A stretch of 22,647 bases of DNA from an uncultured Collinsella sp. (GCA_900543505.1 UQSB01000038.1:1-22647); one strand, 5' to 3'. Shown: positions 1 through 8,260, numbered from the stretch's first letter. Notes: generated by a model from the sequence alone, not told the origin. Numbers and translations are program-made.

Positions 1-623
1 TCAACGACGGCCGCATCGTCTTTGACGGCCAGGACATCACCGAGCTCACCACCGACAAGCGCTCGCGCGCCGGCCTGTTCCTGAGCTTCCAGGCCCCGGT
101 CGAGATCCCCGGCGTGCCACTGTCGAGCTTTTTGCGCGCCAGTATCGCCGGCCGCCCCGGCCTGGAGATGAAGGGCAAGGAATTCCGTCGTCGCGTCAAG
201 GAGCTCGCGGCCGAGCTTAACATGGATACCGCCTACCTCAACCGTGAGCTGGGCGTGGGCTTCTCGGGCGGCGAGAAAAAGAAGGTCGAGATGCTCCAGC
301 TTCTGCTGCTGCAGCCCAAGCTCGCCATCTTGGACGAGACCGACTCCGGCCTGGACGTCGACGCCCTGTCCACCGTCAGCCACGGCATGGACGCATACCG
401 CAAGAGCTGCGACGGCTCCATGCTCATCATCACGCACAACACACGCATCCTGGAGCATCTGGATGTCGACCGTGTCCACGTTATGGTCAAGGGCCACATC
501 GTGCGCGAGGACGACGCCTCGCTGATCCCCTGGATCGACAAGAACGGCTTTGAGACCTTCGAGCGCGAGGCCGCCGAGCAGCGCGCCCAGGCCGAGGCCG
601 CCGCTGCCGAGCAGCAGGCGTAA
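1..623 (+). CDS. sufC: Fe-S assembly ATPase SufC (5'-truncated by window edge)
   Basis: This is the ABC-type ATPase of the SufBCD Fe-S cluster scaffold complex in the cytoplasm. The start lies upstream of the window, and the first whole codon in frame is at position 3. The visible part begins just before the phrase FDGQDITELTTDKR, typical of SufC. It has the Q-loop region (LSFQAPVEIPGVPLS), the ABC signature FSGGEKKKVEM, Walker B LAILDETDSGLDVDAL and the switch histidine in IITHNTRIL. The Walker A lysine is off the left edge. The C-terminus is an Ala/Glu/Gln-rich tail. sufB follows after 12 nt, consistent with one operon. A GTG at 114 is an internal codon, not the start, because clear SufC sequence continues upstream in the same frame. 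Confidence 0.95.
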   Translation, partial: NDGRIVFDGQDITELTTDKRSRAGLFLSFQAPVEIPGVPLSSFLRASIAGRPGLEMKGKEFRRRVKELAAELNMDTAYLNRELGVGFSGGEKKKVEMLQLLLLQPKLAILDETDSGLDVDALSTVSHGMDAYRKSCDGSMLIITHNTRILEHLDVDRVHVMVKGHIVREDDASLIPWIDKNGFETFEREAAEQRAQAEAAAAEQQA

Positions 624-635
624 AGGGGCGACGCA

Positions 636-2048
636 ATGACCAAGAACCGCACCGAAGTCGCGGACATCGACCGCAGCCTCTACGACTTCACCTATGGCGA
701 GGAGGGATTCGAGCGCCTCGACGCCGGCATCACGCCCGACATCGTGCGCGAGATCAGCGCCAAGAAGGACGAGCCGCAATGGATGCTCGATCTGCGCTTA
801 AAGTCCCTCGAGATTTTCAACCGCTTCCCCGATCCGACGTGGGGCCCCTCCATCGAGGGCCTGGACATGGACAACATCGTCACCTACGTTAAACCGAACA
901 CAGACCAAAAGCACGACTGGGAGTCGGTGCCCGACGACATCAAGAACACCTTTGAGCGCCTGGGCATCCCCGAGGCCGAGCGCAGCTACCTGGCGGGCGT
1001 CGGTGCGCAGTACGACTCCGAGCTCGTCTACCACAACATGCAGGACACGGCGTCCAAGATGGGCATCGTCTACTCCGGCATCGAGGAGGCCCTGCACGAT
1101 CCGCAGTGGGAGCCGCTCATCCACGAGAAGTTTATGACGCTCATCCCACCCACCGACCACAAGTTTGCGGCCCTGCACGGCGCCGTGTGGTCGGGCGGCT
1201 CGTTTGTCTACGTACCCAAGGGCACCAAGCTCGACTTCCCGCTGCAGAGCTACTTCCGCCTCAACGCCAAGGGCGCCGGCCAGTTTGAGCACACGCTCAT
1301 CATCGTCGAAGATGATGCCGACCTGCACTTTATCGAGGGTTGCTCCGCACCTAAGTACAACGTGGCCAACCTCCACGCCGGCGCCGTGGAGCTCTTTGTG
1401 GGCAAGCGCGCACACCTGCGCTACTCGACAATCGAGAACTGGTCCAAGAACATGTACAACCTCAACACCAAGCGTGCGCGCGTGGACGAGGACGGCGACA
1501 TCGAATGGATCAGCGGCTCCTTCGGCAGCCACGTGGGCTATCTCTACCCCATGAGTGTGCTCAACGGCCGTCGCGCCCGCTCGAGCTTTACCGGCATCAC
1601 CTTTGCCGGCGCCGGCCAGAACCTGGATACCGGCTGCAAGGTCGTGCTCAACGCGCCCGATACCTCGGCAATCGTCGAGACCAAGGGCATCTCCAAGAGC
1701 GGCGGCATCCAGACCTTCCGCAGCTCCATCGTGGCCACGCCCAAGGCCGAGGGTTCCAAGGCAACCGTAAGCTGCCAGTCGCTCATGCTCGACGATCAAA
1801 GCCGCTCGGACACCATCCCCGCCATGGACATCCGCGCCAAGAACGTCGACATCGGCCACGAGGCCACCATCGGCCGCATCGGCGACGACAAGGTGTTCTA
1901 CCTGATGAGCCGCGGTATCTCGGAGGAAGAGGCCCGCACCATGATCGTCAACGGCTTTGCCAACCCGGTCTCCAAGGAGCTGCCGCTTGAGTACGCCGTC
2001 GAGATGAACAACCTGATCAAGCTCGAGATGGAAGGAGCGATCGGATAA
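636..2048 (+). CDS. sufB: Fe-S cluster assembly protein SufB
   Basis: SufB is the core scaffold subunit on which a nascent Fe-S cluster forms in the SufBC2D complex. The 470-residue product has the family length and the usual N-terminal YGEEGF...PQWML region. Near the C-terminus, Cys380 in SCQSLMLDDQ and His408-Glu409 in IGHEATIG keep the same spacing as E. coli Cys405/His433/Glu434, residues implicated in cluster assembly and SufD contact. The ATG at 636 is preceded by AAAGGGG. Its stop overlaps the sufD start by one base (TAATG), so the two subunits are probably translationally coupled. Confidence 0.97.
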   Translation: MTKNRTEVADIDRSLYDFTYGEEGFERLDAGITPDIVREISAKKDEPQWMLDLRLKSLEIFNRFPDPTWGPSIEGLDMDNIVTYVKPNTDQKHDWESVPDDIKNTFERLGIPEAERSYLAGVGAQYDSELVYHNMQDTASKMGIVYSGIEEALHDPQWEPLIHEKFMTLIPPTDHKFAALHGAVWSGGSFVYVPKGTKLDFPLQSYFRLNAKGAGQFEHTLIIVEDDADLHFIEGCSAPKYNVANLHAGAVELFVGKRAHLRYSTIENWSKNMYNLNTKRARVDEDGDIEWISGSFGSHVGYLYPMSVLNGRRARSSFTGITFAGAGQNLDTGCKVVLNAPDTSAIVETKGISKSGGIQTFRSSIVATPKAEGSKATVSCQSLMLDDQSRSDTIPAMDIRAKNVDIGHEATIGRIGDDKVFYLMSRGISEEEARTMIVNGFANPVSKELPLEYAVEMNNLIKLEMEGAIG

Positions 2049-3319
2049 TGAAACAGACCACGAACACCGCTGCTACCACACTTGAGCAGGTCAACGCTAT
2101 GCCGGCTGCCACTTGGGGTTGGCTCAAGATGAACCAGACCAAGCTCGAGCTCTCTGACGAGCTTGCCGCCGCTCCCGCCGAGACCATTGAGGTCGAGGGG
2201 CTGGACGAGCAGTTTTCCGGCGCTGCCGACGCGTTTGGCACCGCCATGGACGCCATGGCCGAGCGCTTCCCCGAGCGCCGTGCCTCCGCCCCCGGTGATG
2301 CCGCCGACCGCGCCCGCATCACGCCCGAGACCGAGCTCGACGTGCCCGCCACCTCTGTCTACCAGGCCGGTGCCATTAAGCTGGAGGAGGAGCTCTCCCC
2401 CGCTGAGGCCTTCGAAACTGGCATGGGCGAGGCTGCCTACGCCTACTTGGCCGAGCACGCTACCAAGCGCATCGTCATCGATGTGCCCGCATACAAGCAC
2501 GCCACGGTTACCGTGCGCGTGAGCGGTGTCGATGCCGCCGCGGCCATCGCCGCCATCGACGTCGTCGCCCGTCCCCAGTCGACGCTCAATCTGCAGATCG
2601 CCCTGGACTCCCCCGTTGCCGGCGAGGGTGTCGTGGGCTCCGTGCTACGCGTGTGTGCCAACGAATACGCCACCGTCAACGTGACCTGCACGCAGACGCT
2701 CGACGATAGCTGGATCGCGCTCGACGACACCGGCCTGTTCCTGGACGAGGGCGCGCGCGTCAACGTGCAGCACACCGTCCTGGGTGCCGGCGCCAGCGCC
2801 ACCGGCCTTGCCGGCGACCTGCTGGGCGATACCGCCAAGGTCACCATCGATACTGACTACCTGGGCGCCCGCGAGCAGGTGCGCGACTTTAACTACGAGC
2901 TGCGCCACCGCGGTCGCAAGACCGAGTGCGAGATCGACGCCAACGGCGTGCTGACCGGCACGTCCAAGAAGGTCTACCGCGGCACCATCGACCTCGTGCA
3001 CGGCTGCAAGGGTGCAACCGGTACCGAGCGCGAGACGGTGCTTTTGGCCAACAAGGGCGTCGACAACAAGACCGTTCCCGTCATTCTCTGTGACGAGGAC
3101 GACGTCGCCGGCAACCACGGCGCCACCATCGGTCACGTCCGCGACGAGCAGCTGTTCTACCTCGCCTGCCGTGGCCTTGACCAAAACGCCGCCGAGGACC
3201 TGTTCATCCGCGCCAAGCTGGAGGACGCCGCGCTTTCCGCCACCGACGAGCGCACCCGCGCCGCCGTCATCCGCCTAGGCAACAACCTGATCGACAACTT
3301 TGAAGAGGAGCTCGCATGA
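2048..3319 (+). CDS. sufD: Fe-S cluster assembly protein SufD
   Basis: SufD is the SufB paralogue that completes the SufBC2D scaffold. The 423-residue protein has the SufD-type N-terminus (MPAATWGWLKMNQTKLEL) and the shared SufBD beta-helix core. The C-terminal block reads KKVYRGTIDLVHGCKGATGT and later NHGATIG. His357 there corresponds to E. coli SufD His360, the residue proposed to help hold the cluster at the SufB-SufD interface. The start codon shares a base with the sufB stop, and its own stop overlaps sufS by four bases (ATGA). Middle sequence is divergent, as usual for this subunit. Confidence 0.93.
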   Translation: MKQTTNTAATTLEQVNAMPAATWGWLKMNQTKLELSDELAAAPAETIEVEGLDEQFSGAADAFGTAMDAMAERFPERRASAPGDAADRARITPETELDVPATSVYQAGAIKLEEELSPAEAFETGMGEAAYAYLAEHATKRIVIDVPAYKHATVTVRVSGVDAAAAIAAIDVVARPQSTLNLQIALDSPVAGEGVVGSVLRVCANEYATVNVTCTQTLDDSWIALDDTGLFLDEGARVNVQHTVLGAGASATGLAGDLLGDTAKVTIDTDYLGAREQVRDFNYELRHRGRKTECEIDANGVLTGTSKKVYRGTIDLVHGCKGATGTERETVLLANKGVDNKTVPVILCDEDDVAGNHGATIGHVRDEQLFYLACRGLDQNAAEDLFIRAKLEDAALSATDERTRAAVIRLGNNLIDNFEEELA

Positions 3320-4641
3320 TCGACACCGAGCACGTTAAATGCGATACCTGTACTGCCCCCGAGCCCATGGAGCTCGACGCCAGCGACGAGGCTTCGCGCG
3401 GCTGGCCCACCGTGGACATCGAGACCAACCCCTACAAGGGCCAGTTCCCGCTGTTCCAGCAGCACCCCGAGATCGCCTTCCTTGATAGCGCCGCCACCGC
3501 GCAGCGCCCTGCCTGTGTGCTCGACGCCGAACGCGACTTCTACCAGCGCATGAACGCCAACCCCCTGCGCGGCCTGTACTCGCTGTCCGTCGAGGCCACC
3601 GACGCCATCGCGAAGGTCCGCCAGCAGATCGCTGACCTCATCGGCGCCTCACAGGCCAACGAGGTCGTCTTCACCCGCAACACGAGCGAGTCGCTCAACC
3701 TGGTCGCTAAGAGCTTTGCGCCCACAGTGCTCGAACCGGGCGACGAGGTCGTCATCACCATTATGGAGCACCACTCCAACCTGATTCCGTGGCAGCAGGT
3801 CTGCCGCGAGACCGGCGCCAAGCTCGTCTACCTCTACCCCACCAAGACCGGCCAGCTCACCACCGAGGAGGTTCTTGCCAAGGTGGGTCCCAAGACCAAG
3901 ATCCTAGCCGTGGGACAGGTCTCCAACGTGCTGGGCGTCGAGAACCCGGTCAAGAACCTCGGCAAACTCGTGCACAAGTACGGCGGCTACCTGGTCGTCG
4001 ACGGTGCGCAGTCGCTGCCGCACATGCCGGTCGATGTGGCCGACCTGGGCGCCGACTTCTTTGGCTTTAGCGCGCACAAGGCCATGGGCCCCATGGGCAT
4101 CGGCGTGCTGTGGGGCAAGATGGACCTGCTCAACGCCATGCCGCCCATGCTTACCGGCGGCGAGATGATCGACTCTGTCACCGAGCAGGACGCCGTCTGG
4201 GCGCCCGTCCCCGAGAAGTTCGAGGCCGGCACGCAGGACGCCGCCGGCATCTTCGCCACGGGTGCGGCACTCGACTACCTGGTCAACACGGTGGGCTACG
4301 AGAACATCCAGGCACGCGAGCAGGCACTCGTCCACTACCTGATGGGTGAGCTCATGCAGCTCGACTTTGTCCAGATCATCGGCTCGATCTACTGGGACAA
4401 CCACCACGGCGTCGTGAGCTTTAACGTCAAGGGCATCCACCCGCACGACGTCGCGAGCATCATGGACATGGACGGCGTCTGCATCCGCGCCGGTCACCAC
4501 TGCGCGCAGCCGCTACTCACCTGGCTGGGCGTCGAGAACCTTGCCTGCTGCCGCGCCAGCGTGGCCTTCTACAACGACAAGGCCGATATCGACAAGTTCA
4601 TCGCCGGCCTGCATCACGTTTGGAGCACGTTCAATGGGTAA
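3316..4641 (+). CDS. sufS: Cysteine desulfurase SufS
   Basis: This PLP-dependent enzyme converts cysteine to alanine and passes the persulfide sulfur to SufU for cluster assembly. Visible features are LDSAATAQ near residue 57, the PLP-binding Lys255 in FGFSAHKAMGPMGIGVLWG and the catalytic Cys396 in RAGHHCAQPL. The 441-residue length exceeds the roughly 406 residues of typical SufS. The excess is an N-terminal extension of about 40 residues carrying a CxxC pair (Cys9 and Cys12). The start at 3316 overlaps the sufD stop (ATGA), which supports it. An in-frame later ATG (EPMELD) would remove the CxxC and cannot be excluded. Its 3' end overlaps sufU by 8 nt. Confidence 0.95.
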   Translation: MIDTEHVKCDTCTAPEPMELDASDEASRGWPTVDIETNPYKGQFPLFQQHPEIAFLDSAATAQRPACVLDAERDFYQRMNANPLRGLYSLSVEATDAIAKVRQQIADLIGASQANEVVFTRNTSESLNLVAKSFAPTVLEPGDEVVITIMEHHSNLIPWQQVCRETGAKLVYLYPTKTGQLTTEEVLAKVGPKTKILAVGQVSNVLGVENPVKNLGKLVHKYGGYLVVDGAQSLPHMPVDVADLGADFFGFSAHKAMGPMGIGVLWGKMDLLNAMPPMLTGGEMIDSVTEQDAVWAPVPEKFEAGTQDAAGIFATGAALDYLVNTVGYENIQAREQALVHYLMGELMQLDFVQIIGSIYWDNHHGVVSFNVKGIHPHDVASIMDMDGVCIRAGHHCAQPLLTWLGVENLACCRASVAFYNDKADIDKFIAGLHHVWSTFNG

Positions 4642-5068
4642 TCTGTACACCTCCACCACGTTTATGGAGCACAACTCGCACCCTGACTACAAGTACGAGA
4701 TGGACGCCCCCACGCACGAGCACGACGGCATCAACCCCAGCTGCGGAGACGAGCTCACCTTGCAGCTACGTGTCGAGAACAACGTGATCGAGGAGGCCTC
4801 CTTTACCGGCCACGGCTGCGCCATCAGCCAGGCCAGTGCCGACATCATGGCCGACCTCATCACCGGCGAGACCGTCGAGGAAGCTCGCCGCTTGGCAGAG
4901 CTCTTCCTCGCCATGATCCGCGGCGAGCAGCTCTCCGAGGAGGACTTGGAAGACCTGGACGAGGCCGCCCAGCTCCAGGACATCTCGCACATGCCCGCCC
5001 GCGTCAAATGCGCCGAGCTCGCCTGGCGCACCCTCGACGGCATGCTCACGGGACAAAATAATCAGTAG
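4634..5068 (+). CDS. sufU: SUF sulfur-transfer protein SufU
   Basis: SufU is the zinc-dependent sulfurtransferase partner of SufS in Gram-positive Suf systems. The 144-residue protein has all expected zinc ligands: Cys37 and Asp39 in SCGDEL, Cys62 in GHGCAISQASADIM and Cys126 in RVKCAELAW. It also has the insertion between the second and third ligand blocks that separates SufU from IscU. The ATG at 4634 gives the family start and overlaps the sufS stop by 8 nt in another frame, indicating coupling. It is the last gene of the suf operon. A hairpin straddles its stop codon and a second hairpin follows. Confidence 0.96.
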   Translation: MGNLYTSTTFMEHNSHPDYKYEMDAPTHEHDGINPSCGDELTLQLRVENNVIEEASFTGHGCAISQASADIMADLITGETVEEARRLAELFLAMIRGEQLSEEDLEDLDEAAQLQDISHMPARVKCAELAWRTLDGMLTGQNNQ

Positions 5069-5078
5069 TATTTGTCCC
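5050..5078 (+). other. Perfect 8-bp hairpin across the sufU stop codon
   Basis: GGGACAAA at 5050-5057 pairs exactly with TTTGTCCC at 5071-5078 across a 13-nt loop that contains the sufU TAG (5066-5068). It sits just upstream of the operon terminator. It may protect the 3' end of the mRNA or be a degenerate repeat. No T-tract follows, so it is not a terminator by itself. Confidence 0.6.
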
Positions 5079-5096
5079 AAATCTTAAGAATTTTAT

Positions 5097-5134
5097 TGGC
5101 CGAATCGCTTGACAAGAGTGGTTCGGCCATTTTC
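5097..5134 (+). terminator. Terminator of the suf operon
   Basis: TGGCCGAA (5097-5104) pairs with TTCGGCCA (5122-5129), followed by TTTTC. It lies between sufU and the convergent transposase gene, whose stop codon begins right after it. The T-run is short, so efficiency is uncertain. On the other strand the downstream tract is only AT-rich. Confidence 0.7.
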
Positions 5135-5934
5135 TATTCCGAGCCCTCAGCCTGAGCATTCACCCGCGCATAAGCGCGCACGATACGAGAGACGGTACTC
5201 TTGCTGACTCCCGTATACCGTTCGATCTCGCGCACCGTGTAGCCGCCATCGTGCAGGGCGAAAACGATTCCGTCTCGCCGCGAGGGTGCTACGGTCTTGA
5301 GTTCGTTGAGCGGCACACCCAGGCGCTTCGCCATCTTGTCGGCAAACGCACGCCGCTCCCACTCTGTCTCATCCATATCATGAATCACCGGATCGGAACC
5401 ATCGGGCATTGACAGAGAATAATCCAGAAACCCCCTGACAGACTCAAAGAGCTCGAGCACACAAGAAGGGTCCGAAAATCCCCTCGTCATATCGTTGTCA
5501 TACGCTCGCAGATACTCGGCAAAGCTGCTCCACGGATAGCGCTCGATCAGGGCGATACCCGCCTCCTGCGGATTAGCATGAACATAGCGAATGGCGGCCA
5601 TTAGATAACGGTCGGTATCGAGCGAGCGCCGGTCAAAACGGTTCTGGAACAGATGGCCCGTGCGCCCCGTGCGTTTATTGAACCGACGAGCGTACGTCAA
5701 AAGCAGTCGTTGCATCGCCGCGCTCATCGTGTCCTCATAATCCGAGAGTACCAGATCCACGTGATTGCCCATAAGGCACCAGGCGATAACCGTCACGCCC
5801 GCCTCGCGGCAGCACTCGCGCATCAGCTCCAAAAACTCCCACCGGTCTTCATCGCCCTCAAAGATGAGCTGCTTGCCCGTACCGCGGGCACAAACATGGT
5901 AAAAGCCGGTAACCGTTCTCCAAACGCGCTGCAT
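5134..5934 (-). CDS. REP-associated Y1-type transposase (RAYT-like) with C-terminal HTH
   Basis: This 266-residue protein belongs to the TnpA_REP/Y1 transposase group, single-strand HUH nucleases usually present as single domesticated copies that act on REP-like palindromes. Evidence is FYHVCARGTGKQLIF near residue 11, GNHVDLVL at 57-63, the nucleophile-type Tyr81 in TYARRFNKRTGRTGHLFQNRF, and YVHANPQEAG...YPWSSFAEY. The metal-binding HUH motif reads His58-Val-Asp60: the second His is Asp (codon GAT, one base from CAT). A C-terminal helix-turn-helix lies at about residues 222-256 (GYTVREIERYTGVSKSTVSR). The ATG at 5934 is preceded by GAAGGGAG. Longer in-frame upstream starts add low-quality sequence. 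It is convergent with suf and shows no flanking IS ends. Confidence 0.88.
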   Translation of the reverse strand: MQRVWRTVTGFYHVCARGTGKQLIFEGDEDRWEFLELMRECCREAGVTVIAWCLMGNHVDLVLSDYEDTMSAAMQRLLLTYARRFNKRTGRTGHLFQNRFDRRSLDTDRYLMAAIRYVHANPQEAGIALIERYPWSSFAEYLRAYDNDMTRGFSDPSCVLELFESVRGFLDYSLSMPDGSDPVIHDMDETEWERRAFADKMAKRLGVPLNELKTVAPSRRDGIVFALHDGGYTVREIERYTGVSKSTVSRIVRAYARVNAQAEGSE

Positions 5935-6337
5935 GGCGCTCCCTTCGCCTGGATCTGCTTGCCATCCAATACAACACGATTGAAGCGTGCCACCAAAACA
6001 TTCACGCAAAACAATACATTCGCGCGGCCAAAGGCAATAAACAGGCGGCGAACGGCACCGTTGCAACAGGTCAGCCCCTGCAACGCTTACAAGAGCTGAC
6101 CAAAAGCTTGCCCAAGACGAACCCCCTCTACAAAAGTTCACGACCACAGAATATAGAGTTAAACCGTTTCAATTAAAACTTCCGGACTTCTCGCTACGAA
6201 AACTGAGCCGTTCGCCGAATATTCCGTGCATTTCGCGGTATTATAGGGGCTGCATGTCATGTCCCTTTCGAAGGGTCGCCCGGCAATCGCCAGCCACGAC
6301 CCCCAGACGGGACGCCAACACGATAGAGAGGAGAGGC
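5935..6337. other. Intergenic region between divergent transposase and NifU-like genes
   Basis: No gene is supported in these 403 bases; the reading frames here are short and lack family features. It must hold the promoters of the leftward transposase and the rightward NifU-like operon. Visible structure includes a 7-bp inverted repeat GGTCAGC/GCTGACC (6069-6075 and 6095-6101), a nearby GTTGCA/TGCAAC pair and the palindrome CCCTTTCGAAGGG (6263-6275) in the probable leader. The stretch around 6140-6200 is AT-rich. Confidence 0.6.
6239..6244 (+). promoter_or_regulatory. Candidate -10 element for the NifU-like/GGGtGRT operon
   Basis: TATTAT at 6239-6244 is the best -10 match upstream of the operon. 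It would give a leader of about 87 nt that contains the palindrome CCCTTTCGAAGGG. No convincing -35 element sits at the right distance, so activator dependence or a wrong call are both possible. Confidence 0.3.
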
Positions 6338-7072
6338 ATGCAGTACTCACAGGAAGTGGAGAACATGTGCCCCGTTGCCAAGGGTGCATACCACGGCCCC
6401 GCACCCATCCCCGAGGAGGGCAAGTGGGTCCAGGCTAAGGAGATTTCCGACATCTCCGGTCTTACGCACGGTGTGGGTTGGTGCGCACCTCAGCAGGGCG
6501 CCTGCAAGCTCACGCTGAACGTCAAGGACGGCATCATCGAGGAGGCCCTCGTTGAGACCATCGGCTGCTCGGGCATGACCCACTCTGCCGCCATGGCTTC
6601 CGAGATCCTTCCCGGTAAGACCATCCTCGAGGCCCTCAACACCGACCTCGTCTGCGACGCCATCAACGTTGCTATGCGCGAGATCTTCCTGCAGATCGTT
6701 TACGGCCGCAGCCAGACCGCGTTCTCCGAGGGCGGCCTGCCCGTGGGCGCCTCCCTCGACGACCTCGGCAAGGGCCTTCGCTCTCAGGTCGGCACCATGT
6801 TCGGCACCAAGGCCAAGGGCGCTCGTTACCTCGAGCTCGCTCAGGGCTACGTCACCCGCATGGCTCTCAACGACAAGAACGAGATCATCGCATTCGAGTT
6901 CCTGAACCTCGGCAAGTTCACCGACGCCGTCAAGGCCGGCAAGACCCCCGAGGAGGCCATCGCTGGCGCTATGGGCCACTATGGTCAGTGGGAGAACGCT
7001 GCCAAGTACATCGACCCGCGCACCGACGAGGAGACTCACTCCGTCGCCAGCGTGTTCCCGGTTCACGAGTAG
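6338..7072 (+). CDS. NifU/IscU-like iron-sulfur scaffold protein, partner of GGGtGRT protein
   Basis: A 244-residue protein with a NifU_N/IscU-like core extended at both ends. Cysteines fall where a cluster scaffold would place them: Cys49 and Cys56 in GWCAPQQGACKLTL, Cys77 in ETIGCSGMTHSAAMASEILPGKT, Cys106 in NTDLVCDAIN, plus Cys11 near the N-terminus. The central block resembles IscU (cysteine strand, then GCSG...ASE). The C-terminal 90 residues (VTRMALNDKNEIIAFEF...) are not IscU-like. The ATG at 6338 follows GAGAGGAGAGGC, a strong ribosome site, and is preferred over an in-frame ATG at 6254. Codons are strongly biased (many GCT, GGT, CGT, CTC), suggesting high expression. It is 18 nt upstream of the GGGtGRT gene. 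The scaffold role is inferred from homology. Confidence 0.88.
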   Translation: MQYSQEVENMCPVAKGAYHGPAPIPEEGKWVQAKEISDISGLTHGVGWCAPQQGACKLTLNVKDGIIEEALVETIGCSGMTHSAAMASEILPGKTILEALNTDLVCDAINVAMREIFLQIVYGRSQTAFSEGGLPVGASLDDLGKGLRSQVGTMFGTKAKGARYLELAQGYVTRMALNDKNEIIAFEFLNLGKFTDAVKAGKTPEEAIAGAMGHYGQWENAAKYIDPRTDEETHSVASVFPVHE

Positions 7073-7090
7073 AAAGGGAGGGAAATAACT

Positions 7091-8095
7091 ATGACTGTTA
7101 CGTTCGAAGGTTACGAGCGCCGCGCTGACAAGATCAACAAGTGCCTCGCCGACAACGGCATCGCCTCCCTCGAGGAAGCTCTGCAGATCTGCACCGACAA
7201 GGGCTTCAACCCGCGTGAGATCGTCAACAACACCCAGTCCATCGCCTTCCAGAACGCCGAGTGGGCCTACACCCTCGGTTGCGCTCTCGCTGTCAAGCGT
7301 GGCGCCAAGTCCGCTTCTGAGGCTGCCGCCATCATCGGCGAGGGCATCCAGGCCTTCACCGTTCCCGGCTCCGTCGCTGAGGACCGCAAGGTCGGTCTGG
7401 GCCACGGCAACCTGGGCGCTATGCTGCTCTCCGACGACACCGAGTGCTTCGCCTTCCTGGCCGGCCACGAGTCCTTCGCTGCCGCTGAGGGCGCTATCGG
7501 CCTGGCTCTGAACGCCAACAAGGCTCGTAAGAAGCCGCTGCGCGTCATCCTCAACGGTCTGGGCAAGGACGCCGCCCAGATCATCGCCCGCATCAACGGC
7601 TTCACCTACGTGAAGACCCAGTTCGACTACTACACGGGCGAGCTCAAAGTCGTCGAGACCATCCCCTACTCCGATGGTCCCCGCGCTGCCGTTAACTGCT
7701 ACGGCTCCGACGACGTCCGCGAGGGCGTTGCCATCATGTGGCACGAGAACGTCGACATCTCGATCACCGGTAACTCCACCAACCCCACGCGCTTCCAGCA
7801 CCCCGTCGCTGGCACCTACAAGAAGGAGCGCATCGAGGCTGGCAAGAAGTACTTCTCCGTCGCTTCTGGTGGCGGCACCGGCCGTACCCTGCACCCGGAC
7901 AACATGGGCGCCGGCCCTGCCTCTTACGGCATGACCGACACCATGGGCCGTATGCACTCCGACGCCCAGTTCGCCGGTTCTTCCTCCGTGCCTGCGCACG
8001 TCGACATGATGGGTCTCATCGGCATGGGCAACAACCCCATGGTCGGTGCCACCGTCGCCTGCGCTGTCGCCGTCGAGGAGGCCCTCAAGGCCTAA
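7091..8095 (+). CDS. GGGtGRT family protein (function unknown)
   Basis: This 334-residue protein carries the diagnostic GGGTGRT motif at residues 260-266 within SVASGGGTGRTLHPDNMGAG, which defines the Pfam GGGtGRT family. The family is known mainly from anaerobes and has no established activity. It is usually found beside a NifU/IscU-like protein, as here, so a role linked to Fe-S cluster assembly or to an Fe-S enzyme is inferred. Other conserved-looking blocks are EDRKVGLGHGNLGAMLLSDD, FAFLAGHESFAAAEGAIGLA and the glycine/methionine-rich C-terminus (MMGLIGMGNNPMVGATVACA). No signal peptide or membrane helix is evident, so it should be cytoplasmic. The start follows AAAGGGAGGGAAATAACT. Codon bias matches its partner. 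A strong terminator follows the gene. Confidence 0.93.
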   Translation: MTVTFEGYERRADKINKCLADNGIASLEEALQICTDKGFNPREIVNNTQSIAFQNAEWAYTLGCALAVKRGAKSASEAAAIIGEGIQAFTVPGSVAEDRKVGLGHGNLGAMLLSDDTECFAFLAGHESFAAAEGAIGLALNANKARKKPLRVILNGLGKDAAQIIARINGFTYVKTQFDYYTGELKVVETIPYSDGPRAAVNCYGSDDVREGVAIMWHENVDISITGNSTNPTRFQHPVAGTYKKERIEAGKKYFSVASGGGTGRTLHPDNMGAGPASYGMTDTMGRMHSDAQFAGSSSVPAHVDMMGLIGMGNNPMVGATVACAVAVEEALKA

Positions 8096-8130
8096 TCGCG
8101 CCCGCGCGATGCTCATATAGTTGAGCTTTG

Positions 8131-8168
8131 GAGCCGCTACCTTTCGAGGTAGCGGCTCTTTTTGTTTA
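8131..8168 (+). terminator. Rho-independent terminator after the GGGtGRT gene
   Basis: GAGCCGCTACCT (8131-8142) and AGGTAGCGGCTC (8147-8158) form a 12-bp stem with a TTCG tetraloop, followed by TTTTTGTTT. This is a textbook intrinsic terminator 35 nt past the stop. Confidence 0.95.
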
Positions 8169-8260
8169 CGCTGTCGCAGGGTAGCTAATGCCGATATACC
8201 AGTTGGGGCGAAATACGAGATGAGACGAGATGGAACGTCAAAGTGTCCATGACACCCACC

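Noticed and set aside
798..1859. 353-residue minus-strand frame opposite sufB
   Set aside because: SufB is strongly conserved on the plus strand. The antisense frame has no recognisable domain.
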